Shown here: positions 18,676 through 27,036 of the stretch, in pieces
Numbering within the stretch: the stretch's first letter is position 1
How the letters are laid out: every line of letters starts with the position of its first letter
The notes under the pieces: model-generated
What the model was told of the DNA's origin: nothing
The model's database searches: none
Seen by the model: only the letters and a program-made list of their open reading frames with translations
From: an uncultured Pelagibacteraceae bacterium
GTDB taxonomy: Bacteria > Pseudomonadota > Alphaproteobacteria > Pelagibacterales > Pelagibacteraceae
Assembly (NCBI GenBank): GCA_902514665.1
Contig: CABXRS010000001.1
Location: forward strand, 40,745-104,744
Reading direction: 5' to 3'
Length of the DNA: 64,000 nt
Translations under genes and position numbers: made by a program

Positions 18676-20244
18676 TTAAAATACTATAAGTCCAAAAATT
18701 ACAAGTAGTAATAAGCCAATAATAGACTGATTTCTAAAAGCATTCATTTCTGCTTTTTTATCATTTAAAGCAGTATAGGAGTTTGAATTCTGAGGAATTT
18801 GTCCGCTAGCTAAAAACGTCAAAGCTTGATTAGCTTTATCCATAATCTCAGGAAATTCTGGTAATCTTTTAATTACCTCAGAGGTGCTTTTTAATGTCTC
18901 ATTTAAATTTGTTATTGGATCTTTTGTTTCTCTCAACCAAGTCTCAAGCACAGGCTTTGATGTAGTCCATATATTTGTACTTGGATTTAATTTTCTTGCA
19001 ACACCCTCGACTACAACCATTGTTTTTTGTAGCATTAATAACTGTGGTTGAGTTTGCATGTTAAATTTTTCTGTTACATCAAAGAGTTGTTTCAACAATT
19101 TTCCACCAGAGATGTCTTTTACTTCTTGGCCAAAGATGGGCTCTCCTATTGATCTTAAAGCTTGAGCTAAATCATCAATTGGAACATCCTTTGGAACTAA
19201 TCCAGCCATTAAGTGTACTTCAGCAACCTTGCGGTAATCTCTTTGAATAAAGCCAAATAATATTTCTGCTAGAAACCTCTTACTAACTTTATCTAGTCTA
19301 CCCATTATACCAAAATCTATTGGCGCAATTTGACCATTATTATCAATGAAAATATTACCCTGGTGCATATCTGCATGAAAAAAGCCATCTCTTACTGCGT
19401 GTCTTAGAAAGTGCTGAATAATATCTTCTGCTATTTTACTAGTATCTAAATTTCTATTTTTTAACTCTTCTGTTTCTCTTATTGAAACACCATCTATCCA
19501 ATCTAGAGTCATTACATTTTCACTTGTAAAATTCCAATAAATGTCTGGAACTTTAAATCCAGCGTCATTCTTTGTATTCTCAGCATATTCATTAGCAGCT
19601 GCTGCTTCAAACCTTAAATCCATTTCAAGATTTGTTATCTCTTTTAATAAAAAAACAACCTCTATTAGTTTTAATCTTTTTGTTTTTTTTACAAAAGACT
19701 CAATTATAAATGCAAACAACATCATTGCATCGATTTCTTCATTAAATATTTTTTTTATATTTGGTCTTAAAATCTTTATGGCAACATCTTTAATTGTTCC
19801 GTTGTCGTTAATTTTTGCTTTATGAACTTGTGCAATAGATGCTGCAGCAACAGGTTCACTTAAATCAATTATAGAATTAAAAGACTCTTCTCCAAGATCA
19901 TCTCTAATGATTTGTTTTGCCACATTTAAAGAAAATGGAGGTAAACGATCCTGAAGATTTTCAAGTTTTTTTGATAATTCTTCCCCAATGATATCGGGTC
20001 TAGTGGCTAGAAATTGTCCTAGCTTTATAAAAGTTGTACCCATTGACTCTAGCGATCTAGACAATCTCTCTCCTTCGTCTTGAAACAAATTATGACCTTC
20101 CTTTTTTTGAAATGAAAAAGATAATATTTTGAATAAAATATTTAAAACCAGTGGAGGTTTCTTAAACTTTGATGCAATTGAAAGTATATCTGATTTTGCA
20201 ATTTTTCTTCCTAATTTAAATAATGTAACTAACTTTCTTATCAT
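18676..20244 (-). CDS. ubiB: UbiB-family kinase-like protein for ubiquinone biosynthesis
   Basis: ABC1/ADCK/UbiB atypical kinase-like protein required for coenzyme Q synthesis at the membrane. Conserved elements include the KxGQ motif (TFIKLGQFLATRPD), the Ala-rich loop AAASIAQVHKA, the catalytic-loop HADMHQGNIFI and IDFGIMG. A hydrophobic anchor (IIGLLLLVIFGLIVF) ends the protein. I choose the ATG at 20244 (522 aa), which overlaps the ubiE stop as TAATG. A GTG four codons upstream is possible but less likely. Confidence 0.93.
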   Translation of the reverse strand: MIRKLVTLFKLGRKIAKSDILSIASKFKKPPLVLNILFKILSFSFQKKEGHNLFQDEGERLSRSLESMGTTFIKLGQFLATRPDIIGEELSKKLENLQDRLPPFSLNVAKQIIRDDLGEESFNSIIDLSEPVAAASIAQVHKAKINDNGTIKDVAIKILRPNIKKIFNEEIDAMMLFAFIIESFVKKTKRLKLIEVVFLLKEITNLEMDLRFEAAAANEYAENTKNDAGFKVPDIYWNFTSENVMTLDWIDGVSIRETEELKNRNLDTSKIAEDIIQHFLRHAVRDGFFHADMHQGNIFIDNNGQIAPIDFGIMGRLDKVSKRFLAEILFGFIQRDYRKVAEVHLMAGLVPKDVPIDDLAQALRSIGEPIFGQEVKDISGGKLLKQLFDVTEKFNMQTQPQLLMLQKTMVVVEGVARKLNPSTNIWTTSKPVLETWLRETKDPITNLNETLKSTSEVIKRLPEFPEIMDKANQALTFLASGQIPQNSNSYTALNDKKAEMNAFRNQSIIGLLLLVIFGLIVF

Positions 20245-20948
20245 TAAATTTTCCACCCACTATGAATTGAAACAATACCATTAGAAAAATTCCTGTAAGA
20301 GCATTTTTGAAATTTATGCTTATTCATCAAATCAATTAACTCTCCTTGATTAATGAACTGTTCAATACTTTTTACTAAATATTCATAGGGTTCTTTTTCT
20401 CCAACAATAAATTGACCAATAATGGGGATTAACTTTGAGTAATATTTGTAAATAAAATTTATATTTGTGTTTTGGATTTTAGAGAATTCTAAACACAAAT
20501 ATCGACCACCAGGCTTTAAAACTCTATAAGCCTCAGAAAGTGACAGATCTAAATTTTTTGTATTTCTTAAACCAAAACTAATTGTGTAGTAGTCAAAAGA
20601 GTTGTCAGTTAATGGCAATTTTTCAGCTGGAGCTGTAACCCAATTAATATTTTTATATGCTGATAATTTATTCTTACCTTGACTAATCATTTTTTTGTTA
20701 GGATCAACGGACGTAACGTTAGATTTTTTATCAGTTTTGTCCAAAAAAAGTTTACCAATATCACCAGTGCCACAAGCAACATCCACTAATTTTTTGTTAA
20801 TAGATGGGTTCATCATGTTAATGAGACTTTTTTTCCAAAGTCTATGTATGCCTAGTGACATAAAGTCATTCATCAAATCATAGCGGCCATAGACTTGGTT
20901 AAATACACCTTCTACTAGTCCTTTTTTATTTTGAAGATATTGTTGCAT
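20244..20948 (-). CDS. ubiE: Ubiquinone biosynthesis C-methyltransferase
   Basis: SAM-dependent C-methyltransferase of ubiquinone synthesis. The 234-residue protein has the UbiE/COQ5 start VFNQVYGRYDLMNDFMSLG, motif I VACGTGDIGKLFLD and the family segment DNSFDYYTISFGLRN. It is the first gene of the minus-strand operon and diverges from mutM with only 29 bp between the two starts, so both promoters must overlap or lie inside the opposite gene. UbiE and UbiB side by side fit a quinone-synthesis unit. Confidence 0.95.
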   Translation of the reverse strand: MQQYLQNKKGLVEGVFNQVYGRYDLMNDFMSLGIHRLWKKSLINMMNPSINKKLVDVACGTGDIGKLFLDKTDKKSNVTSVDPNKKMISQGKNKLSAYKNINWVTAPAEKLPLTDNSFDYYTISFGLRNTKNLDLSLSEAYRVLKPGGRYLCLEFSKIQNTNINFIYKYYSKLIPIIGQFIVGEKEPYEYLVKSIEQFINQGELIDLMNKHKFQKCSYRNFSNGIVSIHSGWKI

Positions 20949-20977
20949 AAAAAATTATATATTGAATATAGTGTGAA

Positions 20978-21841
20978 ATGCCAGAATTACCAGAAGTAGA
21001 AATTGTCAGACAATCCTTAGATAAAAAAATTAAACAAAAAAGGGTAAAAAAAGTTGTAATTAGAAATAGAAACTTAAGATTCTTAATACCTAATAATTTT
21101 AAAAGTTATATTGAAAATAAAAAAATAATTAAAGTAGACAGATTTTCAAAATATCTAATAATTAATTTTTCAGATGGGAATTATTGTTTGGTTCATTTAG
21201 GTATGTCAGGGACAATCCATATTGTAGATAAATTTAAGCTAACAAAATTTACTAATACTAGTTTTTATCACTCACCAACACTTCCCAAAAAACATAATCA
21301 TGTTGTACTAGAATTTAATAATTTTAAAGTAATTTATAATGACCCCAGACGTTTTGGTTTTTTTCAATTAATTGAAAATAAAGATGCTTTAAAAGAAAGA
21401 TTTAAAAATTTGGGTCCAGAACCATTTGATAGAAAGTTTAATTTAAATTATGTGTCAGGTTTTTTTAAAGATAAAAATAAATATGTCAAAAATTTTTTAT
21501 TAGATCAAAGATTTGTTTCAGGAATTGGCAATATATATGCAAGTGAAATACTATTTTTATCTAAAATTGATCCATTTAAACAGGCAAAATTATTAACTAA
21601 AATCGATTGTAAAAAAATTATTTTGAATTCAAAAAAAATTTTGTATAGGGCAATAATAAAAGGAGGATCCAGTATCAGAAATTTTCAGGATATATCTGGA
21701 ACGCTGGGAAGTTATCAAAAAGAGTTCAAGGTTTATCAGCAAGAAGGAAATAAATGTAAAGCTATTAGATGTTTAGGTATTATAAAAAAAAAAATTGTAT
21801 CAAATAGATCAACTTTTTTTTGTGATTCCTGTCAAAAATAG
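20978..21841 (+). CDS. mutM: Formamidopyrimidine-DNA glycosylase
   Basis: Base-excision repair enzyme that removes 8-oxoguanine and nicks the abasic site. MPELPEVEIVRQ carries the catalytic Pro and Glu residues. The helix-two-turn-helix region (FLLDQRFVSGIGNIYASEILF) and the C-terminal zinc finger with two cysteine pairs (CKAIRC and CDSC) are intact. The 287-residue length is normal. In many alphaproteobacteria mutM lies next to ubiE and rpsT, as here. Confidence 0.96.
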   Translation: MPELPEVEIVRQSLDKKIKQKRVKKVVIRNRNLRFLIPNNFKSYIENKKIIKVDRFSKYLIINFSDGNYCLVHLGMSGTIHIVDKFKLTKFTNTSFYHSPTLPKKHNHVVLEFNNFKVIYNDPRRFGFFQLIENKDALKERFKNLGPEPFDRKFNLNYVSGFFKDKNKYVKNFLLDQRFVSGIGNIYASEILFLSKIDPFKQAKLLTKIDCKKIILNSKKILYRAIIKGGSSIRNFQDISGTLGSYQKEFKVYQQEGNKCKAIRCLGIIKKKIVSNRSTFFCDSCQK

Positions 21842-21853
21842 TAAAATATTATG

Positions 21854-21882
21854 TTGACCACTATAAATTCTCAAGTTATACC
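21854..21882 (+). promoter_or_regulatory. Candidate sigma70 promoter of rpsT
   Basis: TTGACC at 21854-21859 and TATACC at 21877-21882 are separated by exactly 17 bp. Transcription from this promoter would begin near 21888-21890, 2-4 nt before the rpsT ATG at 21892. No purine-rich ribosome-binding site is seen upstream of the ATG, so the message may be leaderless. Confidence 0.5.
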
Positions 21883-21891
21883 CCTGCGCAG

Positions 21892-22152
21892 ATGGCAAAC
21901 ACAAAATCAGCAATTAAGAGAATTAGAAGAATTTCGAGGCAAACAGTAGTTAATAAGGCTAGAAAAAGTAGATTTCGTAACGCTTTAAAGAAAATGAACC
22001 TTCTAATTGAAGAAAAAAAAAAAGACGAAGCTTTAAAATTTTTACCGAAGCTCAACTCAGAGTTAATGAAGATTGCGAAATCAGGAATTATCAAGAAAGA
22101 AAATGCCTCTAGAAATGTTTCTAGAATTACAAAGAAGATTTCTGCAATCTAA
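21892..22152 (+). CDS. rpsT: 30S ribosomal protein S20
   Basis: Small basic protein that binds 16S rRNA at the bottom of the body of the 30S subunit. The 86-residue sequence begins MANTKSAIKRIRRISRQ and contains the RKSRFRNALKKMN and NASRNVSRITKKI segments typical of S20. The C-terminal alanine-rich part found in many homologues is shortened. It is separated from dnaA by a 305-bp gene-free region. Its start lies just after a well-spaced promoter. Confidence 0.94.
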   Translation: MANTKSAIKRIRRISRQTVVNKARKSRFRNALKKMNLLIEEKKKDEALKFLPKLNSELMKIAKSGIIKKENASRNVSRITKKISAI

Positions 22153-22457
22153 GCGTTAAAAAATTTTATTTCATTAAACAACCTTCAGTAAGCACATTAT
22201 CTATTTAAATTTCATATACCTTTACTATATTTAGATTTAGTAAATATTTATTCTATAAAAATTCAATCTACATTTGATTCAATTAATGTTTGATTCAATT
22301 TATGATTTTAATTTCTCAATCTTTAGATCAAAATAAATTCAACTTTGACTATACGAGATCTAAATTCACAATCCTAGATTTTAATTTTTTTTAAAATTTT
22401 TTATTAACTTGTTGCAAATTATTTTAAATCAGTTCTAACTGAGTTTTTTCCAAAGTT
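22153..22457. other. Gene-free region between rpsT and dnaA
   Basis: This 305-bp stretch is the longest gene-free region in the window. It is strongly A+T rich, with a T/A-run around 22378-22402, a tandem 16-bp repeat at 22273-22304 and repeated ATTCAA words on either side. No consensus DnaA box (TTATCCACA or reverse) is seen, so an origin is not claimed. It probably holds the dnaA promoter. No tRNA, small ORF or clear terminator is seen. Confidence 0.7.
22273..22304 (+). repeat. Two tandem 16-bp direct repeats upstream of dnaA
   Basis: TTTGATTCAATTAATG at 22273-22288 is followed directly by TTTGATTCAATTTATG at 22289-22304, with one mismatch. Similar ATTCAA words lie on both sides. The repeats are about 155 bp upstream of the dnaA start. 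A regulator binding site is possible, but no known motif is recognised. Confidence 0.7.
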
Positions 22458-23873
22458 ATGAATAAAGTAAAGAACAATCAAAACATAGAAGATTTGAAAT
22501 CGAACAACTTCGAATGGAGATTGGTTCAAGTTAATATGAGAGATAAATTAGGATCCGAAGTTTATGAAAGCTGGTTAAAAAAAATTTCTTTCATAGAAGA
22601 ATTTAATAATTATATGTTATTATCTGTACCCACTAGATTTATTAGAGATTGGATAACATCAAGATATTTAGATCAAATATTACAAATTATAAAAAATTAC
22701 AAAAAAGATATTGCAAGAATTGAATTTAGAATAGTTGAGCCGCAAAATGTCCAAACTAAGGAGGCTTTAAAAGAAGAAGCTAACTCAAAAGAAAATGTTT
22801 CCTTTATAAAAGACTCTTATTTGCAATATAATCGAATTGATCCTAATAAACGATTTGATAACTTTATCACAGGAACAAGTAATAAGCTGGCTTATGAGGC
22901 ATCATTAAAGGTTTCAGAAAATATTTCGCATTACAACCCACTTTACATTTATGGTGGTGTTGGAATGGGTAAAACACATTTGCTAAATTCTATTGGTTTT
23001 GAGTTAAAAAAAAATAGTAAAGTTATGTTTATTTCAGCAGAACGTTTTATGTATCAATTTGTAAAATCAATTAAATCAAATGATATGGTAAAGTTTAAAG
23101 AATATTTTAGAAATACAGACATTTTGATAATTGATGATATTCAGTTCATAAGTGGTAAAGAGGCCATGCAGGAAGAATTTTTTCATACCTTTAATGCTTT
23201 ATTGGATAAGGGATCTCAAATAATCGTCTCTGCTGATAGATCTCCTAATAAATTATCAAGAATTCAAGAAAGAATTAAATCTAGATTTTCAGGTGGTTTA
23301 GTAGTTGATATTCAAAAAGCCGATTTAGAATTGAGAAAAAAAATTATTCAAAAAAAAACTGAAGAGTTAAATAGTTTATATTCAGATCAATTAAAGATTA
23401 CAAAAGATATACAAGACTTTATAAGCACAGAAATCAAATGTAGTATAAGAGAGCTAGTCGGAGCGATAAATAGAATAGTTTCATTTTCAAGAATTTATCA
23501 AAAAACCCCAAATTTATCTGAAACAAAAGTAGTATTAAAGGATTTGTTAAATCTAACTGAAAACAAGGTAACTATAGATTTAATTCAAACTGTAGTGTGT
23601 AAATTTTTCAAAATAAGTAAAAATGAAATGTTATCTTCGAGAAGGTCAAGGTACTTAGTTAGACCCAGACAAACAGCAATATATTTAACCAAAATTCTTA
23701 CTTCTAAGTCATTACCTGAAATTGGAAGAGAATTTTCAAATAGAGATCATACTACAATAATACATTCAGTTAAAACTATTGAAAAAATTAAAGAAAAAGA
23801 TCCTGAGATGATTGAAAATATAAATAAATTAAAAAATCAAATATTATATAATAATAAAGATAATGAAATTTAA
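22458..23873 (+). CDS. dnaA: Chromosomal replication initiator DnaA
   Basis: AAA+ protein that opens the origin. The 471-residue protein has an N-terminal helicase-interaction domain (about 15-90), a short linker and the AAA+ core. The core shows Walker A GGVGMGKTHLLNS, Walker B ILIIDDIQFI and the RIKSRFSGGLVVDI sensor region. The DNA-binding domain IV signature is SNRDHTTIIHSVKTIE. Its stop overlaps the dnaN start by 11 nt. The 305-bp region upstream is the likely regulatory region. Confidence 0.97.
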   Translation: MNKVKNNQNIEDLKSNNFEWRLVQVNMRDKLGSEVYESWLKKISFIEEFNNYMLLSVPTRFIRDWITSRYLDQILQIIKNYKKDIARIEFRIVEPQNVQTKEALKEEANSKENVSFIKDSYLQYNRIDPNKRFDNFITGTSNKLAYEASLKVSENISHYNPLYIYGGVGMGKTHLLNSIGFELKKNSKVMFISAERFMYQFVKSIKSNDMVKFKEYFRNTDILIIDDIQFISGKEAMQEEFFHTFNALLDKGSQIIVSADRSPNKLSRIQERIKSRFSGGLVVDIQKADLELRKKIIQKKTEELNSLYSDQLKITKDIQDFISTEIKCSIRELVGAINRIVSFSRIYQKTPNLSETKVVLKDLLNLTENKVTIDLIQTVVCKFFKISKNEMLSSRRSRYLVRPRQTAIYLTKILTSKSLPEIGREFSNRDHTTIIHSVKTIEKIKEKDPEMIENINKLKNQILYNNKDNEI

Positions 23874-24975
23874 CGTTAATCAACAGGATCTCCAACAAGC
23901 ACTTAATTATTGTCAGGGTGTTATAGAAAAGAGAAGCACTTTACCAATTTTGTCAAATATTTTAATAGATGCAAATAATTCAAACTTAATAATAACAGCG
24001 ACAGACTTAGACTTAATTTTTATTCATAAAATAAATAATGTGGAAGTATTAGAGGAAGGAAAAACTACAACAGTATCGTCAACTATATATGACATTGTGA
24101 GAAAGTTGTCCTCTGGAAAAAAAATTAATTTAACTTTAAATGATACAAACAAACTTCATCTAGAGTCAGAAAAATCTATTTTCAACTTAAATTGCATCAG
24201 TCCTTCAGAGTTTCCTCTTACAGATGAAAATTTTAACCAAAATGAATTTATAATTAAATCCAAACAACTATTGAAGTTATTAAATAAATGCAAATTTTCA
24301 GTTTCTAATGATGAAACCAGACATTATTTAAGTGGAATTTATTTTCATCAAACAGAGGTGGAAGATAAAAATTATCTTACTGCGGTAGCTACTGACAGTC
24401 ACCGAATGTCTATTTCTAAAATTAGATTAGATGAAAAAATAGATTTTGACCCAATAATATTACCAAAAAAAACAATATTTCAGTTATGTTCTCTGTTAGA
24501 TAATTATGACGGTGATGTAAAGGTTTCAAATGTCAAAACCAAAATTAAATTTGAACTAAATAACAGTATTTTAATCTCAAAACTTATAGATGGTAAATTT
24601 CCCAATTATATTCAAGTAATACCTAAAAATAATCAAAAAAAACTAGAAATAGATTTAAAATTATTTCTCAATTCTGTCGATAGGGTAGCATCTGTGTCGT
24701 TAGATAAAAAAGATGGAGTAAAGTTTAATTTATTAAAAGATACTTTAAATTTATCGGTGAATAACGCTAACAGTGGTGATGGTAAAGAGACTTTAAGTGC
24801 AAAATTTGATCATGACCTAGAAATTAGTTTTAACTCTAGATATTTAATAGATGTGGCTTCTCAATTAGGTGGAGAAAAATTAGAAATATTTTTTAATGAT
24901 ACGGGCTCTCCCGCTCTAATAAAAGATCCAAGTGATTTTGATAGTATATATGTTGTTATGCCAATGAAAGGCTAA
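23863..24975 (+). CDS. dnaN: DNA polymerase III beta subunit (sliding clamp)
   Basis: Ring-shaped processivity clamp. The 370-residue protein shows the start MKFNVNQQDLQQALNYCQGV, the EKRSTLPILSNILI segment of domain I and AVATDSHRMSISK of domain II. The C-terminal VVMPMKG corresponds to the family's conserved MPMR(L) end. It follows dnaA with an 11-nt overlap and is convergent with plsC (4-nt overlap). recF is not immediately downstream. Confidence 0.96.
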   Translation: MKFNVNQQDLQQALNYCQGVIEKRSTLPILSNILIDANNSNLIITATDLDLIFIHKINNVEVLEEGKTTTVSSTIYDIVRKLSSGKKINLTLNDTNKLHLESEKSIFNLNCISPSEFPLTDENFNQNEFIIKSKQLLKLLNKCKFSVSNDETRHYLSGIYFHQTEVEDKNYLTAVATDSHRMSISKIRLDEKIDFDPIILPKKTIFQLCSLLDNYDGDVKVSNVKTKIKFELNNSILISKLIDGKFPNYIQVIPKNNQKKLEIDLKLFLNSVDRVASVSLDKKDGVKFNLLKDTLNLSVNNANSGDGKETLSAKFDHDLEISFNSRYLIDVASQLGGEKLEIFFNDTGSPALIKDPSDFDSIYVVMPMKG

Positions 24976-25682
24976 CCTAACAAGTTAAGTTCATTGTAAA
25001 TATTTCTTTCTAAAATTTGTAAAAAGTCTTCTTTATTAATTCCTGAATTTATAGGTGTCAAAATAGAAATTGTTATTGTTTTGTGACTTTTTTTTAGACC
25101 TTTTTTTGGCCACACATAACCAGAATTTATTGCAACTGGTTGACATGCAATATTTAGTTCTTGATAAATTCTTGTTGCGCCTTTTTTAAAGGAAGGACGA
25201 TCATCTGGCAAAACTCTTGTTCCTTGTGGAAAAATTATCAACGGTCTACTGCTACTGTTGACTGTTTTTAAAATATCCTCAAAAAATCCTAGATTATCTT
25301 TACTTACTTTGTTTCTGTTTATCGAGATAGAGCCAATTTTTTTTAAATACCATCCAAAAATTGGAATTTGTAGCAACTCTTTCTTTAAAATAAATACTGG
25401 TGAATTAAAAATAGTTTGTAGGTAAAATGTTTCAAACATAGACTGATGGGATGCAGCAATAAAAAATTTTTGGTTATTTATAATATTCTCTTTACCTTTA
25501 ATTATAATTTTTACTGATAGAAAAACTTTTAGGCAAAGCTCAGCCCAATAACCCATTAGTTTTCCTCCAAGTAAAGTGATTTTTCTTGGTAAAAGCAATG
25601 CTGGTAAAAAAATTATTGAAATTATAATTATTCCTATGAAGAAAAATATTGAAAATAATGAATTTCTTATCATTTTTATCAA
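24972..25682 (-). CDS. plsC: 1-acyl-sn-glycerol-3-phosphate acyltransferase
   Basis: Acylates lysophosphatidic acid to phosphatidic acid at the inner membrane. The 236-residue protein has a hydrophobic N-terminus (about 8-32) and the acyltransferase motifs. Motif I appears as SHQSMFET, with Glu where most family members have Asp (HX4D). Motif III is FPQGTR. A later GYVWPKKG fits motif IV. It is the last gene after argH-lptM-lysA, 3 nt after the lysA stop. Confidence 0.87.
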   Translation of the reverse strand: MIKMIRNSLFSIFFFIGIIIISIIFLPALLLPRKITLLGGKLMGYWAELCLKVFLSVKIIIKGKENIINNQKFFIAASHQSMFETFYLQTIFNSPVFILKKELLQIPIFGWYLKKIGSISINRNKVSKDNLGFFEDILKTVNSSSRPLIIFPQGTRVLPDDRPSFKKGATRIYQELNIACQPVAINSGYVWPKKGLKKSHKTITISILTPINSGINKEDFLQILERNIYNELNLLG

Positions 25683-25685
25683 AAG

Positions 25686-26903
25686 CTAAATCAAGTCCGA
25701 ATGCTTTTGTCTATCTTTAATTACTCTTATGTTTGTTCCTTTTATAAGTAATTCTACTGGTTTTGGTCTTAGATTATAATTAGAGCTTAAAGACATTCCA
25801 TAAGCACCTACATCGCATATAGCTACAAAATCACTTTCTTTTAGTTTTTGAAATTTTTTTAAGGTTACAAATTTATCAGTACTCTCACAAATAGGACCTA
25901 CAAATTCGTAAATATATCTTGAGACACTGTTTGATTTATTAACTGGTAATATTTTATGAATTGCTCCATATAGGGCCGGTCTCATGAGATCATTCATTGC
26001 AGCATCTAAAATAATAAATTTCTTGGATCCTCCATCCTTTATATAAATTATTTTAGATATCAAAGTTCCTGTATCACCAATTATTGATCTACCTGGTTCA
26101 AAAATAATTTTTGTATCATGTTTTCTTAAAAAATTTTTAATCGCTGAGTTATATTTTTTATAACTAAGTTTTTTTTTAATTTTTTTATTATAGGAAATTC
26201 CCATACCCCCACCTAAATCAACAAATTCAAAGCTGTGTTTGGTTTTATTTATTATATTACTTACAACTTTGAGCATCTTTTCATATGGCTTGTGGTCTAA
26301 TATTTGACTACCTATATGAACACTTAAACATTGTAGATTGATATTTTTTGAGTTTTTACAATAGTTTACAAGTTCGTAAAACGTTTTACTGTTTACACCA
26401 AATTTATTTTCACTTTTACCAGTAGAAATCTGTTTAAGAGTTTTTGCGTCAGTATTAGGATTCAGTCTTATCCCAACTTTTACTATTTTTTTTTTTCTTT
26501 TTGCAATTTTATTAATCTCTTGAATTTCACTTTTTGACTCAGCATTAATAAGTAATATTTTTTTTTCAATGGCAAAATTTATTTCTTCAATGGTTTTACC
26601 TACTCCTGAAAAAACTATTTTGCTTGGAGGAACACCTGCTTTTAAAGCCATCATAAGTTCTCCTTTTGAAACAACATCAGCTCCTAGTCCAAATTTCTTA
26701 ATTTCTCTAATTAAATTTACATTAGTATTTGATTTTACCGAAAAACAGATCAATGGAGAAAAAGACTTAAAATTTTCTTTAAACTTATTTATGTTTTCTT
26801 TTAGCTTTGAGTAAGAATAACAATAAGCAGGAGTACCAAATTTATGTGCTAAACTTTGAAAATTAATTTTTTCTATTATTAGCTTTTTTTTATAATATTT
26901 CAT
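25686..26903 (-). CDS. lysA: Diaminopimelate decarboxylase
   Basis: PLP enzyme that makes lysine from meso-diaminopimelate. The 405-residue fold-type III protein has the PLP lysine in ICFSVKSNTN, the glycine loop FVDLGGGMGISY, the EPGRSIIGDTG segment and the active-site CESTDKF plus GAYGMSLSSNYN motifs. It starts 5 nt after the mini-lipoprotein stop. The argH-lipoprotein-lysA order matches many proteobacteria. Confidence 0.96.
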   Translation of the reverse strand: MKYYKKKLIIEKINFQSLAHKFGTPAYCYSYSKLKENINKFKENFKSFSPLICFSVKSNTNVNLIREIKKFGLGADVVSKGELMMALKAGVPPSKIVFSGVGKTIEEINFAIEKKILLINAESKSEIQEINKIAKRKKKIVKVGIRLNPNTDAKTLKQISTGKSENKFGVNSKTFYELVNYCKNSKNINLQCLSVHIGSQILDHKPYEKMLKVVSNIINKTKHSFEFVDLGGGMGISYNKKIKKKLSYKKYNSAIKNFLRKHDTKIIFEPGRSIIGDTGTLISKIIYIKDGGSKKFIILDAAMNDLMRPALYGAIHKILPVNKSNSVSRYIYEFVGPICESTDKFVTLKKFQKLKESDFVAICDVGAYGMSLSSNYNLRPKPVELLIKGTNIRVIKDRQKHSDLI

Positions 26904-26908
26904 TAAGC

Positions 26909-27034
26909 TTAAATAATTATTTGCAATCGCATATTTATTTTCATTGTAGTTTCTTTATATTTAGGATCACCTTTCTTTCCACAAGAAATTAATATGCAAC
27001 ACAATATTAAAGCTAAGGTAAATTTTCTAATCAT
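26909..27034 (-). CDS. LptM-like mini-lipoprotein between argH and lysA
   Basis: A 41-residue ORF, easily missed because of its size. A positively charged start (MIRK), a hydrophobic stretch and the lipobox L15-I16-S17-C18 are followed by GKKGDP. This fits the LptM/YifL pattern, in which a lipidated Cys precedes GxKGP and the gene sits just upstream of lysA. In E. coli LptM binds the LPS translocon and aids LptD oxidation. Spacing is 2 nt from argH and 5 nt to lysA, so it is cotranscribed. The orthology is inferred from motif and location. Confidence 0.72.
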   Translation of the reverse strand: MIRKFTLALILCCILISCGKKGDPKYKETTMKINMRLQIII

Positions 27035-27036
27035 AT

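Noticed and set aside
22153..22457. Chromosomal replication origin next to dnaA
   Set aside because: No TTATCCACA-type DnaA box is present by reading, and in several alphaproteobacteria the origin lies away from dnaA. Skew analysis of the whole genome is required.
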